From NCBI GenBank assembly GCA_001604005.1, contig LVAM01000019.1:84754-148753 (forward strand): DNA of 64,000 nucleotides, in the 5' to 3' direction. This document shows positions 43,448 to 53,105 of the stretch, piece by piece. Below the pieces are notes generated by a model that was not told the DNA's origin, ran no database searches, and saw only the letters and a list, made by a program, of their open reading frames with translations. Each line of letters opens with the position of its first letter. The stretch's first letter is position 1. Origin of the DNA: Clostridiales bacterium Firm_07 (lineage in GTDB: Bacteria > Bacillota > Clostridia > Oscillospirales > CAG-272). The position numbers and the translations under genes are program-made.

Positions 43448-44364
43448 TTCTCCCTCGGGATCGACCGAATTTCGGTTTGCGGTCTGAATCCTTTTTCCTT
43501 TTCGATATGGTTTTGTATTCTCCCGATCAGTTTCTTGACGTCGCGCGCGGTCGCGCCGCCGCGGTTGACGATGAAGCCCGCGTGCTTTTCCGACACTGCC
43601 GCCCCGCCCTCGCGCCAGCCCTTGACGCCGAGTTCGTCAAGAACCCGCGCAAGAGGATAGCCCGGCGCGGGACGGCGAAAAACGCTGCCCGCCGAGGGCT
43701 CGCCCTGCGGTTGCGTCGCCTTTCGCCGACGCGCAAACTCCGAGACTTTTCGCGCGATCTCTGCGGGATCGCCGCGTGCGAGCGTAAGTTCTGCACCGAG
43801 CACGATCGCGCCCCTGTGTTGAAAAACGCTTTCTCGATACGCAAAGCCCGCTTCTTCGCGGGAAAAGCGGCGTATTTTGTTTTCCTCGGGCAAAAAGACC
43901 GGCACGCTCCGCACGAGAGCGCCGATCTCGCCGCCGAAAGCGCCGGCGTTCATAAAGACGGCGCCGCCGAGCGTTCCGGGAATGCCCGCGGCAAATTCCA
44001 ATCCGCAAAGCCCGTTTTCCGCGGCGAAACGCGCAAGTTTTCCGAGGAAAACGCCGCACTCGGCAAAGATCGTTTCGTCCCTGACGCGCACGGCGTCAAG
44101 GCGACGCGTGGATATGACGGCGACGTCGATCGCGCCGTCGCCAAACAGAACGTTGCTCCCGCCGCCGATCACGGCAAAGTCATTGCCGCACGCGCGGCAA
44201 AGAGCGATCGCTTCTTCAAGTTCCGAAACGCATTTCGGCAAAATCAAAGTCTTGACGATCCCGCCGATGCGGAACGTGGAAAGTGTCTTTGCCGATACGT
44301 CGGTCAGAAAATCAATGTTTCGCTCTTTTAAAACTTCCTCGATGCGCGGCGTCACGGCGCGCAC
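43444..44364 (-). CDS. murB: UDP-N-acetylenolpyruvoylglucosamine reductase
   Basis: MurB makes UDP-MurNAc with NADPH and FAD. The 306-residue product has the FAD-binding segment AVIGGGSNVLFGD near residue 64, GIPGTLGGAVFMNAG, the catalytic Ser in AGSVFRRP, and a C-terminal Glu in LQTEIR-type context. It lacks the long insertion of type I enzymes. The reported start is GTG at 44364. A second GTG at 44355 would overlap the upstream HAD stop as GTGA, a pattern common in this window, and may be the true start. GGAGGAG lies well upstream of both. Confidence 0.95.
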   Translation of the reverse strand: MRAVTPRIEEVLKERNIDFLTDVSAKTLSTFRIGGIVKTLILPKCVSELEEAIALCRACGNDFAVIGGGSNVLFGDGAIDVAVISTRRLDAVRVRDETIFAECGVFLGKLARFAAENGLCGLEFAAGIPGTLGGAVFMNAGAFGGEIGALVRSVPVFLPEENKIRRFSREEAGFAYRESVFQHRGAIVLGAELTLARGDPAEIARKVSEFARRRKATQPQGEPSAGSVFRRPAPGYPLARVLDELGVKGWREGGAAVSEKHAGFIVNRGGATARDVKKLIGRIQNHIEKEKGFRPQTEIRSIPREK

Positions 44365-45044
44365 ACGATGGGGATGATCTCCTCCAATCGCGTGACGGTA
44401 TAGGTGATGGGAAGGTCGGCCGGCGATTGCTTTTCTTGCGGATTGAACCAGCAGGTGTCAAGCCCCGCAAGGACGCCGCCGCGAATATCCGAGGAAAGCG
44501 AGTCGCCCACGACCAGCGTTTCCCTGTCCGAAAAATGCGGGATCTCCGCCTTGACGCGGTCAAAATACGCGCGGCTCGGCTTTTCGGCGCCGATCTCTTC
44601 GGAAATAAAACTTTTCTCAAAATACGGAAAAAGCGCGGAGTGGTCGAACCTGCCGGTTTGCACGCTTTTCATCCCGTTGGTGATGATGAAAAGGCGACAG
44701 CCGCGCTCGCGAAGCGTACGCGCGGTCGCAAGCGCGCCGGGCATCAGATAGGATTTTGTGGCAAGCAGCACGGTGTAGCGCTCGGCAAGACGCGGCACGT
44801 CGGTCACGATGCCGCAGTCGCGGGCAAATTCTTCAAAACGCGCAAGACGAAGCCGCACTTTGTCGATCTCGCCGCGCTCCAATTTTTTCCACATTCTGTC
44901 GTTGATCGCGCTGTAAGCGGCGATCATATCGTCGCTTGCCGCGACGCCGATCTCAAAAAGCGCGTCGGAAAGCGCCTCGCGCTCGGAGCGATAAAAATCA
45001 AGCAAGGTGTTGTCGGCATCAAAAAGAATATCCCGATAACGCAC
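44352..45044 (-). CDS. HAD-superfamily phosphatase of the YjjG/YfnB type
   Basis: This 230-residue hydrolase probably dephosphorylates small metabolites such as nucleotides. All four HAD motifs are present: DADNTLLDF near residue 8, ITNG near 106, Lys in GAEKPS and GDSLSSDI. An upstream ATG (45068) lies next to the -10 box, so it would not be in the transcript. The GTG at 45044 follows GGGGG by 7 bases and gives the family start RYRDILFD. It overlaps murB at its end and leads the murB-whiA-dnaE operon. Confidence 0.9.
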   Translation of the reverse strand: MRYRDILFDADNTLLDFYRSEREALSDALFEIGVAASDDMIAAYSAINDRMWKKLERGEIDKVRLRLARFEEFARDCGIVTDVPRLAERYTVLLATKSYLMPGALATARTLRERGCRLFIITNGMKSVQTGRFDHSALFPYFEKSFISEEIGAEKPSRAYFDRVKAEIPHFSDRETLVVGDSLSSDIRGGVLAGLDTCWFNPQEKQSPADLPITYTVTRLEEIIPIVCAP

Positions 45045-45066
45045 AACTTCGCCCCCTTTCTTTTTC

Positions 45067-45095
45067 ATTATAGCGGATTTTTGTCAAAAATACAA
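45067..45095 (-). promoter_or_regulatory. Promoter of the HAD-murB-whiA-dnaE operon
   Basis: On the minus strand TTGTAT (45095-45090) and TATAAT (45072-45067) are 17 bases apart. The -10 overlaps an unused upstream ATG. Confidence 0.75.
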
Positions 45096-45126
45096 GACAA
45101 AATCACCGAGAAAGGCGGGTTTTCCC

Positions 45127-45155
45127 TTGCAAATTTAAAAATATTGTAGTATAAT
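45127..45155 (+). promoter_or_regulatory. Promoter of the coaE operon
   Basis: TTGCAA (45127-45132) and TATAAT (45150-45155) have a 17-base spacer, 44 bases before the coaE start. Confidence 0.82.
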
Positions 45156-45199
45156 GTTGTAAGATATATCATATTTGCGGAAAGGTGCGGTGCACGGAA

Positions 45200-45808
45200 A
45201 TGAAAACCATCGGACTGACGGGAAACAGCGGCGCCGGAAAAGGCGAGGTGGCGCGTATTCTGCTGTGCTATGGCATTCCGACCGTGGACACCGACGAAGT
45301 GTATCACGAACTGCTTCAAAACGACGCCGATATGGCGCGGGAATTGGTCTTGGCCTTCGGAAACGAGATTTTGACCGACGGAAAGCCCGACCGAAAGAAA
45401 ATGGCAAAAATCGTCTTCGGAAAGCCGAACTCCGACGCTTTGCATATTTTGAACCAAATCACCCATAAATATATTATGGCAAAGACCTGGGAAAAGGTAC
45501 GCGCATACGAAAGATCCGGCGCTCGCGCCGTGGCGGTGGACGCGCCGCAACTCTTTGAGGCGGGGCTGGAAAAAAGTTTTGACGTTCTCCTTGCCGTGCT
45601 TGCCGACGAAAAGACGCGCATCGCGCGCGTGAGAGCGCGCGATGGGATCGACGAGGTCGCCGCGCGCGCACGTTTCGCCGCGCAGAAAAGCGACGCCTTT
45701 TTCAAGGAAAACTGCCCGTATATTTTGCAAAACGACGCGGATCTTGCCGCACTGGACGCCGCCGTGCGTTCCTTTTTGGAGGCGTCCGCGATAGGGGTTT
45801 CTTCTTGA
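45200..45808 (+). CDS. coaE: Dephospho-CoA kinase
   Basis: CoaE performs the last step of coenzyme A synthesis. The 202-residue product starts MKTIGLTGNSGAGKGEVARI, with a P-loop that ends in Gly where Ser or Thr is usual, a deviation I recall from some clostridial homologues. VDTDEVYHELL and DAPQLFEAGLEKSFD (parts) are the other family boxes. The ATG at 45200 follows AAAGG at some distance and gives the right N terminus. It is first of a seven-gene operon. Confidence 0.92.
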   Translation: MKTIGLTGNSGAGKGEVARILLCYGIPTVDTDEVYHELLQNDADMARELVLAFGNEILTDGKPDRKKMAKIVFGKPNSDALHILNQITHKYIMAKTWEKVRAYERSGARAVAVDAPQLFEAGLEKSFDVLLAVLADEKTRIARVRARDGIDEVAARARFAAQKSDAFFKENCPYILQNDADLAALDAAVRSFLEASAIGVSS

Positions 45809-46380
45809 ATGATCGCAAAGTTCTCTTTTCACTGATCCTACTGTTATTCGCGCTTCTCATCGTCGCGCTTTTTGTGACCGACGCCGTGATGAACGCAAGG
45901 CGCCGCGCGCGTGAGCAAACGGTGCTCGCGCTCGTTTCCGACGCGGCGACGGAGTTTTCGCTGTCGCCCTCCCTTCTTCTCGCCGTCATATACGTTGAGA
46001 GCGATTTTAAGGCAGACGCCCGCTCCGCGGCGGGGGCGCGGGGACTGATGCAGTTGATGCCCGATACTTTCGATTATCTTGCGAGGGAAGTTTTTCACGA
46101 AAACCTCTCTCCGGAAAAGATCGAAGATCCCGCCGTCAATATCCGTTGCGGCGCGTATTATCTCTCTTATCTTCTTTCCCGCTTTCAAGTGCTTGAAACG
46201 GCGCTTGCCGCTTACAACGCGGGCGAAGGACGCGTTTGCGAATGGCTTGAAGATCCGTCGCTGTCCGACGGAAAAAGGCTCTTATCCATTCCCTTTTCCG
46301 AAACCGAACAATACGTCAAAAAAGTTTTGCGCGCATACGAACGGTATGCCGCGGAGTATGAAAACGAGGTGCAAAAATGA
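45805..46380 (+). CDS. Membrane-anchored lytic transglycosylase (SLT domain)
   Basis: This 191-residue enzyme cleaves peptidoglycan glycan strands. An N-terminal membrane segment (about residues 6-28) is followed by an SLT domain with AVIYVESDFKADARSAAGARGLMQLMP (quoted in part; catalytic Glu in VESDF), then AAYNAGEGRV. The start is TTG at 45805, which overlaps the coaE stop as TTGA and has AGGGG upstream. No in-frame ATG fits better. It probably acts in envelope remodelling, perhaps during sporulation. Confidence 0.92.
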   Translation: MNDRKVLFSLILLLFALLIVALFVTDAVMNARRRAREQTVLALVSDAATEFSLSPSLLLAVIYVESDFKADARSAAGARGLMQLMPDTFDYLAREVFHENLSPEKIEDPAVNIRCGAYYLSYLLSRFQVLETALAAYNAGEGRVCEWLEDPSLSDGKRLLSIPFSETEQYVKKVLRAYERYAAEYENEVQK

Positions 46381-47768
46381 GCGAAAAAATTTCTCTGCGC
46401 GACGAATTGCTGTATGACAAGAAAACCGTTTATGAAAAAGCGAACAAAGCGCGCTTCGACGCGGCGTTTACCTACGCCGAGGGTTACAAGGCGTTTCTGG
46501 ACGACGCCAAAACAGAGCGCGAGGCGGTCACGGCGGCGATCGCGCTTGCCGCGGAACGCGGATTTCTCCCGTATCGACTGGGAGACAAGCTGGAACGCGG
46601 AAAAAAATACTACTACAACAACCACGACAAGAGCCTTTTTCTCTTTTCGATCGGCGCCGAGCCGCTTGCAAAAGGCATCCGTATCGCGGCGGCGCATATC
46701 GATTCCCCGCGCCTGGATCTCAAACAAGTTCCGCTTTTTGAAGACGGCGGAATGAGTTTTCTCAAAACCCACTATTACGGCGGCATTCGCAAGTATCAAT
46801 GGGTCACCACGCCCCTTGCCCTCCACGGCGTCGTCGCCAAAAAGGACGGCTCCTTAGTCCAAATCAAATTGGGCGAGGCGGCAAACGATCCCGTCTTCTA
46901 TATCAACGACCTCCTTCCCCATCTCGGTCACGAGACTGACAAATTGCCGCTGGGCGAGGCGATCCCCGGCGAAAGACTGAACGTTCTCGTGGGCAGTATG
47001 CCGATGGAAAATGAGGAAAAAGACGCCGTCAAACTGAAAACGATGGCGCTCATCAATGAAAAATACGGCATCACGGAAGAAGATTTTCTCTCCGCGGAGA
47101 TCTCCGCCGTGCCCGCGTTTCCGGCGCGCGACGTCGGTTTTGACCGTTCGATGGTCGGCGCTTACGGTCACGACGACCGCGTGTGCGCCTACCCCGCGCT
47201 TTCCGCGATTTTTGACGCCGCCGACAGCGCGCACACGCTCTTTTGCGTGCTTGCCGACAAAGAGGAGATCGGCAGCGAGGGCAACACGGGTATGCAGTGC
47301 GAAGTTTTTCTTGATCTCATTGACGAGATCGCCGCGGCGACGGGCGAGAGCCCCGCGCGTGTTCGCGCCGCCGCCAAATGCCTTTCCGCCGACGTTTCGG
47401 CGGCTTTTGACCCGAATTTTGCCGAAGTGTTTGAAAAGCGCAACACGCCGCTTCTCTCCGCGGGCGTCGTATTGACGAAATACACGGGCGCGCGCGGCAA
47501 ATCCGGAACGAACGACGCTTCCGCCGAATATATCGGATGGCTCCGGCGCGTGATGGACGAAAACGAAGTCGTGTGGCAGGCGGGTGAACTCGGAAAAGTG
47601 GATATCGGCGGCGGCGGGACCGTTGCCAAATATATCGCCAAACACAATATCGACACGGTGGATCTCGGCGTGCCCGTCATCTCGATGCACGCGCCGTATG
47701 AGATCATCTCCAAAGTCGATCTTTACGAAACTTACCGCGCCTTTCTCGCCTTTTTCCGCGCCGAATGA
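46377..47768 (+). CDS. M18 family aminopeptidase
   Basis: M18 enzymes are large zinc aminopeptidases that prefer acidic or hydrophobic N termini. The 463-residue product shows the metal and catalytic motifs in order: [49 protein letters not shown] and ISMHAPYEI. The start ATG overlaps the preceding stop as ATGA. The stop overlaps the prfA start in the same way. Its exact peptide substrates are not known. Confidence 0.94.
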   Translation: MSEKISLRDELLYDKKTVYEKANKARFDAAFTYAEGYKAFLDDAKTEREAVTAAIALAAERGFLPYRLGDKLERGKKYYYNNHDKSLFLFSIGAEPLAKGIRIAAAHIDSPRLDLKQVPLFEDGGMSFLKTHYYGGIRKYQWVTTPLALHGVVAKKDGSLVQIKLGEAANDPVFYINDLLPHLGHETDKLPLGEAIPGERLNVLVGSMPMENEEKDAVKLKTMALINEKYGITEEDFLSAEISAVPAFPARDVGFDRSMVGAYGHDDRVCAYPALSAIFDAADSAHTLFCVLADKEEIGSEGNTGMQCEVFLDLIDEIAAATGESPARVRAAAKCLSADVSAAFDPNFAEVFEKRNTPLLSAGVVLTKYTGARGKSGTNDASAEYIGWLRRVMDENEVVWQAGELGKVDIGGGGTVAKYIAKHNIDTVDLGVPVISMHAPYEIISKVDLYETYRAFLAFFRAE

Positions 47769-48826
47769 ACGCCGCACTGCAAGCCGCTCTTTCGCGTTTT
47801 GCCGAACTCGGTGAGCAACTTTCGGCGGGAGAGCGAACGACCGAAGCGGACAGAGCCGCGTTGCTGAAAGAATACAGCCGCCTTGCTCCCATCGCCGAGA
47901 AATACGAAAAAATCTCCCTGATCGACGGGGAGATCGCCGAGGCGCGGCGCCTTGCCGCCGACAGGAACGATCCCGAGATCGCGGCGTTTGCCGGTGACGA
48001 GGTGCGGCGGCTCGAAGCGGAAAAAGAGGCGCTTTCAACCGAGTTGAAAACGCTGCTTATTCCCCGTGACGAGCGCGACGGACGCAACGTGATCGTGGAG
48101 ATCCGCGCGGGAGCCGGCGGCGAGGAAGCCGCGCTCTTTGCCGCGGTACTGTACCGTATGTACACGATGTACGCCGCGTCGCTCGGTTTTTCTACTTCCC
48201 GCATCAGCGAAAACGCGACGGATCTCGGTGGATTCCGCGAGATCTCGTTTTCGGTCGAAGGAGACGGCGCATACGCCAAATTCAAGTTTGAATCGGGCGT
48301 GCACCGCGTACAGCGCGTTCCCGTGACCGAGTCGCAAGGGCGCATACAGACTTCCACCGTGACGGTAGCGGTTCTCCCCGAAGCAAAAGAGATCGAAGTG
48401 GAGATCTCTCCCGCCGACGTTCAGATGGAAACGATGAAAAGCACAGGAGCGGGCGGTCAACATATCAACAAAACCGAATCCGCGGTGCGCATACTCCATA
48501 AACCCACGGGCATCGTGGTGGAGTGTCAAGAAGAGCGCAGTCAATTCAAAAACCGTGAAAAGGCGTTGAAAATGCTCCGCGCAAGGCTATATGATCTGCA
48601 AAACCGCGCGCAAAACGACAAGATTGCAAAAGAGCGGCGCGATCAGGTGGGCAGCGGCGACCGCAGCGAGCGCATCCGCACCTACAATTACGCGCAAAAC
48701 CGCGTGACCGATCACCGCATCGCCCTCTCCCTTTATTGTTTGGACAAACTGCTCGACGGCGATCTTGAAGAATTGATCTCGGCGCTTGCCGCGGCGAGAT
48801 CGTCAAGCGAAAACACTTCCGTGTAA
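47765..48826 (+). CDS. prfA: Peptide chain release factor 1
   Basis: RF1 ends translation at UAA and UAG. The 353-residue product carries the GGQ motif ([14 protein letters not shown]) and the codon-recognition PxT as PVT in [13 protein letters not shown]. It starts ATGA-overlapped with the M18 stop. The usual prmC methylase gene for the GGQ Gln is not next to it, although sua5 is, which is the normal third gene of that cluster. Confidence 0.96.
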   Translation: MNAALQAALSRFAELGEQLSAGERTTEADRAALLKEYSRLAPIAEKYEKISLIDGEIAEARRLAADRNDPEIAAFAGDEVRRLEAEKEALSTELKTLLIPRDERDGRNVIVEIRAGAGGEEAALFAAVLYRMYTMYAASLGFSTSRISENATDLGGFREISFSVEGDGAYAKFKFESGVHRVQRVPVTESQGRIQTSTVTVAVLPEAKEIEVEISPADVQMETMKSTGAGGQHINKTESAVRILHKPTGIVVECQEERSQFKNREKALKMLRARLYDLQNRAQNDKIAKERRDQVGSGDRSERIRTYNYAQNRVTDHRIALSLYCLDKLLDGDLEELISALAAARSSSENTSV

Positions 48827-48844
48827 CGGAAAGGAAAATATACT

Positions 48845-49888
48845 TTGAAAACCGAGATCTTTCAAATGGACGCGCCCCAAGGCCATGAAACCGAGATCGG
48901 GATCGCGGCGGACGCGATACGGCGCGGAGAATTGGTCGTTTTCCCGACCGAAACAGTCTACGGGCTGGGTGGAAACGCCACCGATCCCAACGCCGCCGCG
49001 GCGATCTACGCGGCGAAGGGGCGACCTTCGGACAACCCTTTGATCATCCACGTCGCGAATCCCGAAGACGCGGAGCCTTATGCCGTCACGACAAGCGCGT
49101 ATTACCGTTTGGCACGGCGTTTTATGCCCGGACCTTTGACACTGATTCTAAAAAAGAAGCCGACTGTTCCTCTCACCGTCACCGGTGGACTTGACACCGT
49201 CGCCGTGCGCTGCCCCGCGCACCCCGTGGCGCGCGCGCTGATCGCAGCCGCGGGCGTGCCGATCGCCGCGCCATCCGCCAACCTTTCGGGCAGACCCTCG
49301 CCCACCACGGCAAAACACGCCGCGGAAGACCTTTTCGGGCGGGTTTCTTACATCATCGACGGCGGAGAGGCTGAGATAGGGCTTGAATCCACCATCGTGG
49401 CACTTGACGGCGATCGCGGCGTTTTGCTCCGTCCCGGCGCCGTAACGCCGGAAGAACTCTCGGAAGAACTCTCTTCTTTTGAGATCTCCCCCGCCGTGAC
49501 CGCGGGACTGAAAGAAAACGAGCGCCCGCTCTCCCCCGGAATGAAATACAAGCACTATGCCCCCCGCGCGCCACTGACGTTGCTTTCGGGCGACGCGACC
49601 GCTTTTTATCGGTATCTTGACGCGCTTTCCGACAAAGAACATGTCGGCGTGCTGTGTTTCAAAGAAGATCTCCCCTTTATCAAACCGCCGCTTACGATTT
49701 TCCCGATCGGAAATCGTGCCGATCTGCGTGCGCAATCGCACTGCTTCTTCGCCGCGCTTCGCGACGCCGACGAAAATCCTTCGCTTACGCACTTGTACGC
49801 GCACTTGCCTCCCACAAGCGGTTTGGGACTTGCGCTTTACAACCGCGCTTTGCGCGCGGCCGCACATACCGTTATCACACTGACTTGA
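48845..49888 (+). CDS. L-threonylcarbamoyladenylate synthase (Sua5/YwlC)
   Basis: This enzyme makes the threonylcarbamoyl-AMP needed for t6A37 in tRNAs. The 347-residue product has the YrdC domain (VVFPTETVYGLGGNA, AAKGRPSDNPLIIHV, SANLSGRPSPT) and the C-terminal Sua5 domain, so it is the long form. The start is TTG at 48845, with GGAAAGG upstream and the correct family N terminus. A TsaD-like paralogue lies at 62 kb in this window. Confidence 0.93.
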   Translation: MKTEIFQMDAPQGHETEIGIAADAIRRGELVVFPTETVYGLGGNATDPNAAAAIYAAKGRPSDNPLIIHVANPEDAEPYAVTTSAYYRLARRFMPGPLTLILKKKPTVPLTVTGGLDTVAVRCPAHPVARALIAAAGVPIAAPSANLSGRPSPTTAKHAAEDLFGRVSYIIDGGEAEIGLESTIVALDGDRGVLLRPGAVTPEELSEELSSFEISPAVTAGLKENERPLSPGMKYKHYAPRAPLTLLSGDATAFYRYLDALSDKEHVGVLCFKEDLPFIKPPLTIFPIGNRADLRAQSHCFFAALRDADENPSLTHLYAHLPPTSGLGLALYNRALRAAAHTVITLT

Positions 49889-49906
49889 AAGGAAGTAACA
49901 GGAACG

Positions 49907-52159
49907 ATGGCAAAAAAGAAATCCACCCCCGTTACCGAACTCTCCCGCATCATTCCCGCACCCGCCACGCCGCAGCCGATCACCGAGACCATCGAAAAAA
50001 ACTATATGCCCTATGTAATGAGCGTGATCGTTTCACGCGCCATTCCGGAGATCGACGGTCTCAAACCATCGCATCGCAAACTCCTTTATACGATGTATAA
50101 AATGGGACTGCTCGGCGGCGCGCGCACGAAAAGCGCCAACGTCGTGGGGCAAACGATGAAACTCAACCCGCACGGAGACGCCGCCATTTACGAAACGATG
50201 GTTCGTCTGACACGCGGCAACGCCTCGCTTCTCCACCCGCTGGTCGACTCCAAAGGCAGTTTCGGCAAACAGTATTCAAGCGATATGAAATACGCCGCCG
50301 CGCGCTATACAGAGGTGCGACTTGACGGCATCTGCCGCGAAATTTTCGACGGCATCGACCGCGACGCCGTTGACCTTGTCGATAACTACGACGGCACGAT
50401 GAAAGAGCCGGTCTTGCTTCCGACCGCCTTTCCCAACATTCTCGTCACGCCCAATATGGGTATCGCCGTCGGTATGGCGTCGAACATCTGTTCTTTCAAC
50501 CTTGCGGAAGTGTGCGACGGCGCCATCGCGCTCCTGCGCAACCCGAAAACCGGCGTAGATCGTCTGCTTGATATTATCAAAGCCCCCGATTTTCCGGGCG
50601 GCGGTCTCATCGTTTACGATCGAGAGCAGATGCGGCAGATCTTTGAGACGGGACAGGGCGCGGTGCGGATCCGCTCCCGCTACACCTACGATAAAGAAAA
50701 CAACGCCATCGACATTTTGCAGATCCCCTATTCCACCACCATCGAGCAAATCCTCAACGCCATCGCGGCGCTTGTCAAAGAAGGAAAAGTCAAGGAGATC
50801 GTGGACTTCCGCGACGCCATTGACCTAAACGGCTTCAAACTGACGCTGGAACTGCGGCGCGGCACCGATCCCGATAAGCTGATGAACCGACTTTTCAAGC
50901 TGACGCCCCTGGAAGACAGTTTCAAGTGCAATTTCAACGTGCTGATAAACGCAACGCCCCGCCAACTCGGCGTTGTGGACATTCTGAAAGAGTGGATCAC
51001 GTTCCGCACCGAGTGCGTGCGCCGCGAATGCAAATTCGATATGGTCAAAAAACAGGAACGACTGCACCTGGTGATGGCATTGAGCAAAGTGCTCCTTGAC
51101 ATTGATAAAGCGGTGCGGATCATTCGCCATACCGAAAACGACGCGGACGTCGTGCCGAAGTTGATGGAGGCGTTTGAGATCGACCGCGTGCAATCGGACT
51201 ATATCGCCAACATCAAATTGCGCAACCTCAACAAAGAGTACATTCTCAACTGCGTGCGCGAAATGGATACGCTCAACGCCGAGATCAAAGACCTCGACGA
51301 AACGCTCCGCGACGAACTTAAACTGCGCGCCAAGATAGCCGCGGAACTCGGTGAGATCAAGAAAAAATACGGCAAACCGCGTCAGTCGCAGCTCCTCTTT
51401 GTCGACGAGATCGAAGACCTGCCCGAAGAGGACAGCATTCCCGATTATCCCGTGCGCCTGGTGCTGACGCGGGAAGGATATTTCAAAAAGATCACCTTCC
51501 AATCCCTGCGCGGCAACGACGAACAAAAACTGAAAGAAAACGACGAGATTATCAACGTTTTCGACGCGAACAACAAGGACAATCTGCTGATCTTTACCGA
51601 CAAAGCACAGGTCTACCGCGTGTCGGTGTCGGATTTCGAGAACACGAAAGCTTCCCTGCTCGGCGATTTTCTCAACGCCAAACTCGGCATGGATAAAGAC
51701 GAGCGCCCGATCTATATGCGCGTGCAAAACGCGTATCCCGAGGGAGAAAACCTCGTTTTCATCTTTGCCAACGGCAAAGGCGTGCGCGTGCCGATCCGCG
51801 CCTATGAGACGAAGGGCAACCGCAGTAAACTGAAAGGCGCATATTCCGCCAACTCTCCCGTCGTCGGTATCTTTTACGAGATAGAAAAAGATCCCTTTGA
51901 TCTGTTGCTCATCTCGGATTCCGCGCGCGCGATCGTGTTCAAATCCTCGATGATCCCCGTGATGACGACGCGCTCTTCGGGCGGCGTGATCTTGATGAAT
52001 CTGACGCGGCGCGACAAAGCGGTGTCGCGCGCCACGACCGATCTTTCCGAGATCGGTGACGCCAAAGGATTTCGCAAATACAAACTTCCCGCCACGGGCG
52101 TTTCGCTCTCGGACAAGTTTGTGGATGAAGAACAACTTTCCCTTGATGATAAAATTTAA
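49907..52159 (+). CDS. Type IIA topoisomerase subunit A (GyrA/ParC-like)
   Basis: This 750-residue subunit breaks and rejoins DNA. The breakage-reunion domain is present: DGLKPSHRKLLYTMYKMGLL, NPHGDAAIYETMVR (parts) and the catalytic Tyr in AAARYTEVRLDG near residue 128. The C-terminal beta-pinwheel has divergent repeats and no clear GyrA box, which favours a ParC or specialised subunit. AAGGAAG precedes the ATG. The partner ATPase subunit is not adjacent, unlike the usual parE-parC order, so its assignment as gyrase or topoisomerase IV is open. Confidence 0.88.
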   Translation: MAKKKSTPVTELSRIIPAPATPQPITETIEKNYMPYVMSVIVSRAIPEIDGLKPSHRKLLYTMYKMGLLGGARTKSANVVGQTMKLNPHGDAAIYETMVRLTRGNASLLHPLVDSKGSFGKQYSSDMKYAAARYTEVRLDGICREIFDGIDRDAVDLVDNYDGTMKEPVLLPTAFPNILVTPNMGIAVGMASNICSFNLAEVCDGAIALLRNPKTGVDRLLDIIKAPDFPGGGLIVYDREQMRQIFETGQGAVRIRSRYTYDKENNAIDILQIPYSTTIEQILNAIAALVKEGKVKEIVDFRDAIDLNGFKLTLELRRGTDPDKLMNRLFKLTPLEDSFKCNFNVLINATPRQLGVVDILKEWITFRTECVRRECKFDMVKKQERLHLVMALSKVLLDIDKAVRIIRHTENDADVVPKLMEAFEIDRVQSDYIANIKLRNLNKEYILNCVREMDTLNAEIKDLDETLRDELKLRAKIAAELGEIKKKYGKPRQSQLLFVDEIEDLPEEDSIPDYPVRLVLTREGYFKKITFQSLRGNDEQKLKENDEIINVFDANNKDNLLIFTDKAQVYRVSVSDFENTKASLLGDFLNAKLGMDKDERPIYMRVQNAYPEGENLVFIFANGKGVRVPIRAYETKGNRSKLKGAYSANSPVVGIFYEIEKDPFDLLLISDSARAIVFKSSMIPVMTTRSSGGVILMNLTRRDKAVSRATTDLSEIGDAKGFRKYKLPATGVSLSDKFVDEEQLSLDDKI

Positions 52160-52178
52160 TATACAGAGGTAAAACACT

Positions 52179-52370
52179 ATGAGCAAAAAACAAAAACTTG
52201 CCGCCAAGATTATGGCGTGGGTGCTTGCCGCCCTGATGGTCGTGGGTCTTGCCGTCACCTCGATTATGATGATCGTGTCAAACGTCCGCGCGAAAAAAGC
52301 CGAAAAAGAAAAGGAAGAGGCTGCCGCCGCCCAAACGGCGGAACTCCCCTCCTACTTCGCTTCGCTTTGA
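52179..52370 (+). CDS. Small single-pass membrane protein
   Basis: This 63-residue protein has a basic N terminus (MSKKQKLAAK), one membrane segment (about residues 10-33) and a charged Glu/Lys/Ala tail. It resembles the short DUF4044-type membrane proteins of Firmicutes, but the match is not certain. AGAGGT lies 9 bases before the ATG, 19 bases after the topoisomerase subunit stop. It is the last gene of the coaE operon before a strong terminator. No function is known. Confidence 0.8.
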   Translation: MSKKQKLAAKIMAWVLAALMVVGLAVTSIMMIVSNVRAKKAEKEKEEAAAAQTAELPSYFASL

Positions 52371-52372
52371 CC

Positions 52373-52417
52373 AATAAGAAAGATCCTTTGCGTTATTTGC
52401 AAAGGATCTTTCTTATT
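52373..52417. terminator. Bidirectional terminator closing the coaE and glyS operons
   Basis: A 19-bp perfect stem (52373-52391 with 52399-52417) surrounds a 7-base loop. The stop codon of the convergent S24/S26-like gene lies in the loop. Confidence 0.93.
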
Positions 52418-52845
52418 GCGCGCCGTAAAAAACATTTTCCGCAAAAACCGAGCCGCGTGGCATAGACGAGGCGATACAGTTTCGCGCGCGCGGCGGTGCG
52501 CCCGATTCGTTTCTCGCCTTTATATACGGCCGCCACTTCGGCAATGAGTGCATCTCTCCTCACGCCACGTTCCAAAATTCTTTGGTTATCGCCGCAAAAG
52601 GTGAGCGTGTCTCCTTCCACGCCCATACAGCGGTGCAAAACGAATTGCCCGTCAGGTCGCCGATAGAGATAGATCTTGCCCTTTTTCGGCTCCGTCACCG
52701 AAACCAGTGCCACGGAATCCTTGCCCTCACAAAGCAGCGGCAGCATACTGACGCCGCGCGGAAAAAGACGAAACTCCCCGCCGCTTTTCACCACTTCGGA
52801 AAGGAGCGGATAGAGCTCTTCCATCGAAAACTCAATCGCCTTCAA
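52393..52845 (-). CDS. S24/S26-like serine peptidase
   Basis: This 150-residue protein has the S24/S26 signature GVSMLPLL with candidate nucleophile Ser33 and a second box FVLHRCMGV in which His stands where signal peptidase I has Lys. Such Ser-His forms occur in SipW-like and related enzymes. No N-terminal membrane segment is seen, so it is probably cytosolic or peripherally bound. The start is TTG at 52845 with GGGG 9 bases upstream and a 14-base overlap with the PqqD-like gene. Position in the HprK-like/PqqD-like trio suggests maturation of a peptide. Confidence 0.82.
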   Translation of the reverse strand: MKAIEFSMEELYPLLSEVVKSGGEFRLFPRGVSMLPLLCEGKDSVALVSVTEPKKGKIYLYRRPDGQFVLHRCMGVEGDTLTFCGDNQRILERGVRRDALIAEVAAVYKGEKRIGRTAARAKLYRLVYATRLGFCGKCFLRRAIRKILCK

Positions 52846-53101
52846 TCGCGCCTACCCCTTTGAGCGCCGTGACAAACATTTCGGCGTCTTTTTTTGCCGT
52901 TTCGGCGTCAATGTCGTAATGCTCCGTCATCGCGGCGACAAGAGCGTCAAGCGAAAGATCGTTTTTCAGCGTTTCCCAGATAAAACTGCCTGTTTTGTTG
53001 ACCGAGATCATACCGTTAAAGCGCTTTGTCGCTTCGCCGACAGCCACAATGGCATATTGCGTACCGATCTTGCGGATCACGAAATTTTCGTTGCGGATCA
53101 T
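52832..53101 (-). CDS. PqqD-family peptide-binding protein
   Basis: This 89-residue protein matches the PqqD fold (RiPP recognition element type): NENFVIRKIGTQYAIVAVGE, then FNGMISVNKTGSFIWETL and LVAAMTEHYDID (parts). PqqD proteins bind the leader of a precursor peptide and present it to a modifying enzyme. No radical SAM, cyclase or precursor gene is next to it. AGGAG lies 9 bases before the ATG at 53101, inside the end of the kinase gene. The role is inferred from the family. Confidence 0.87.
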   Translation of the reverse strand: MIRNENFVIRKIGTQYAIVAVGEATKRFNGMISVNKTGSFIWETLKNDLSLDALVAAMTEHYDIDAETAKKDAEMFVTALKGVGAIEGD

Positions 53102-53105
53102 TGTT

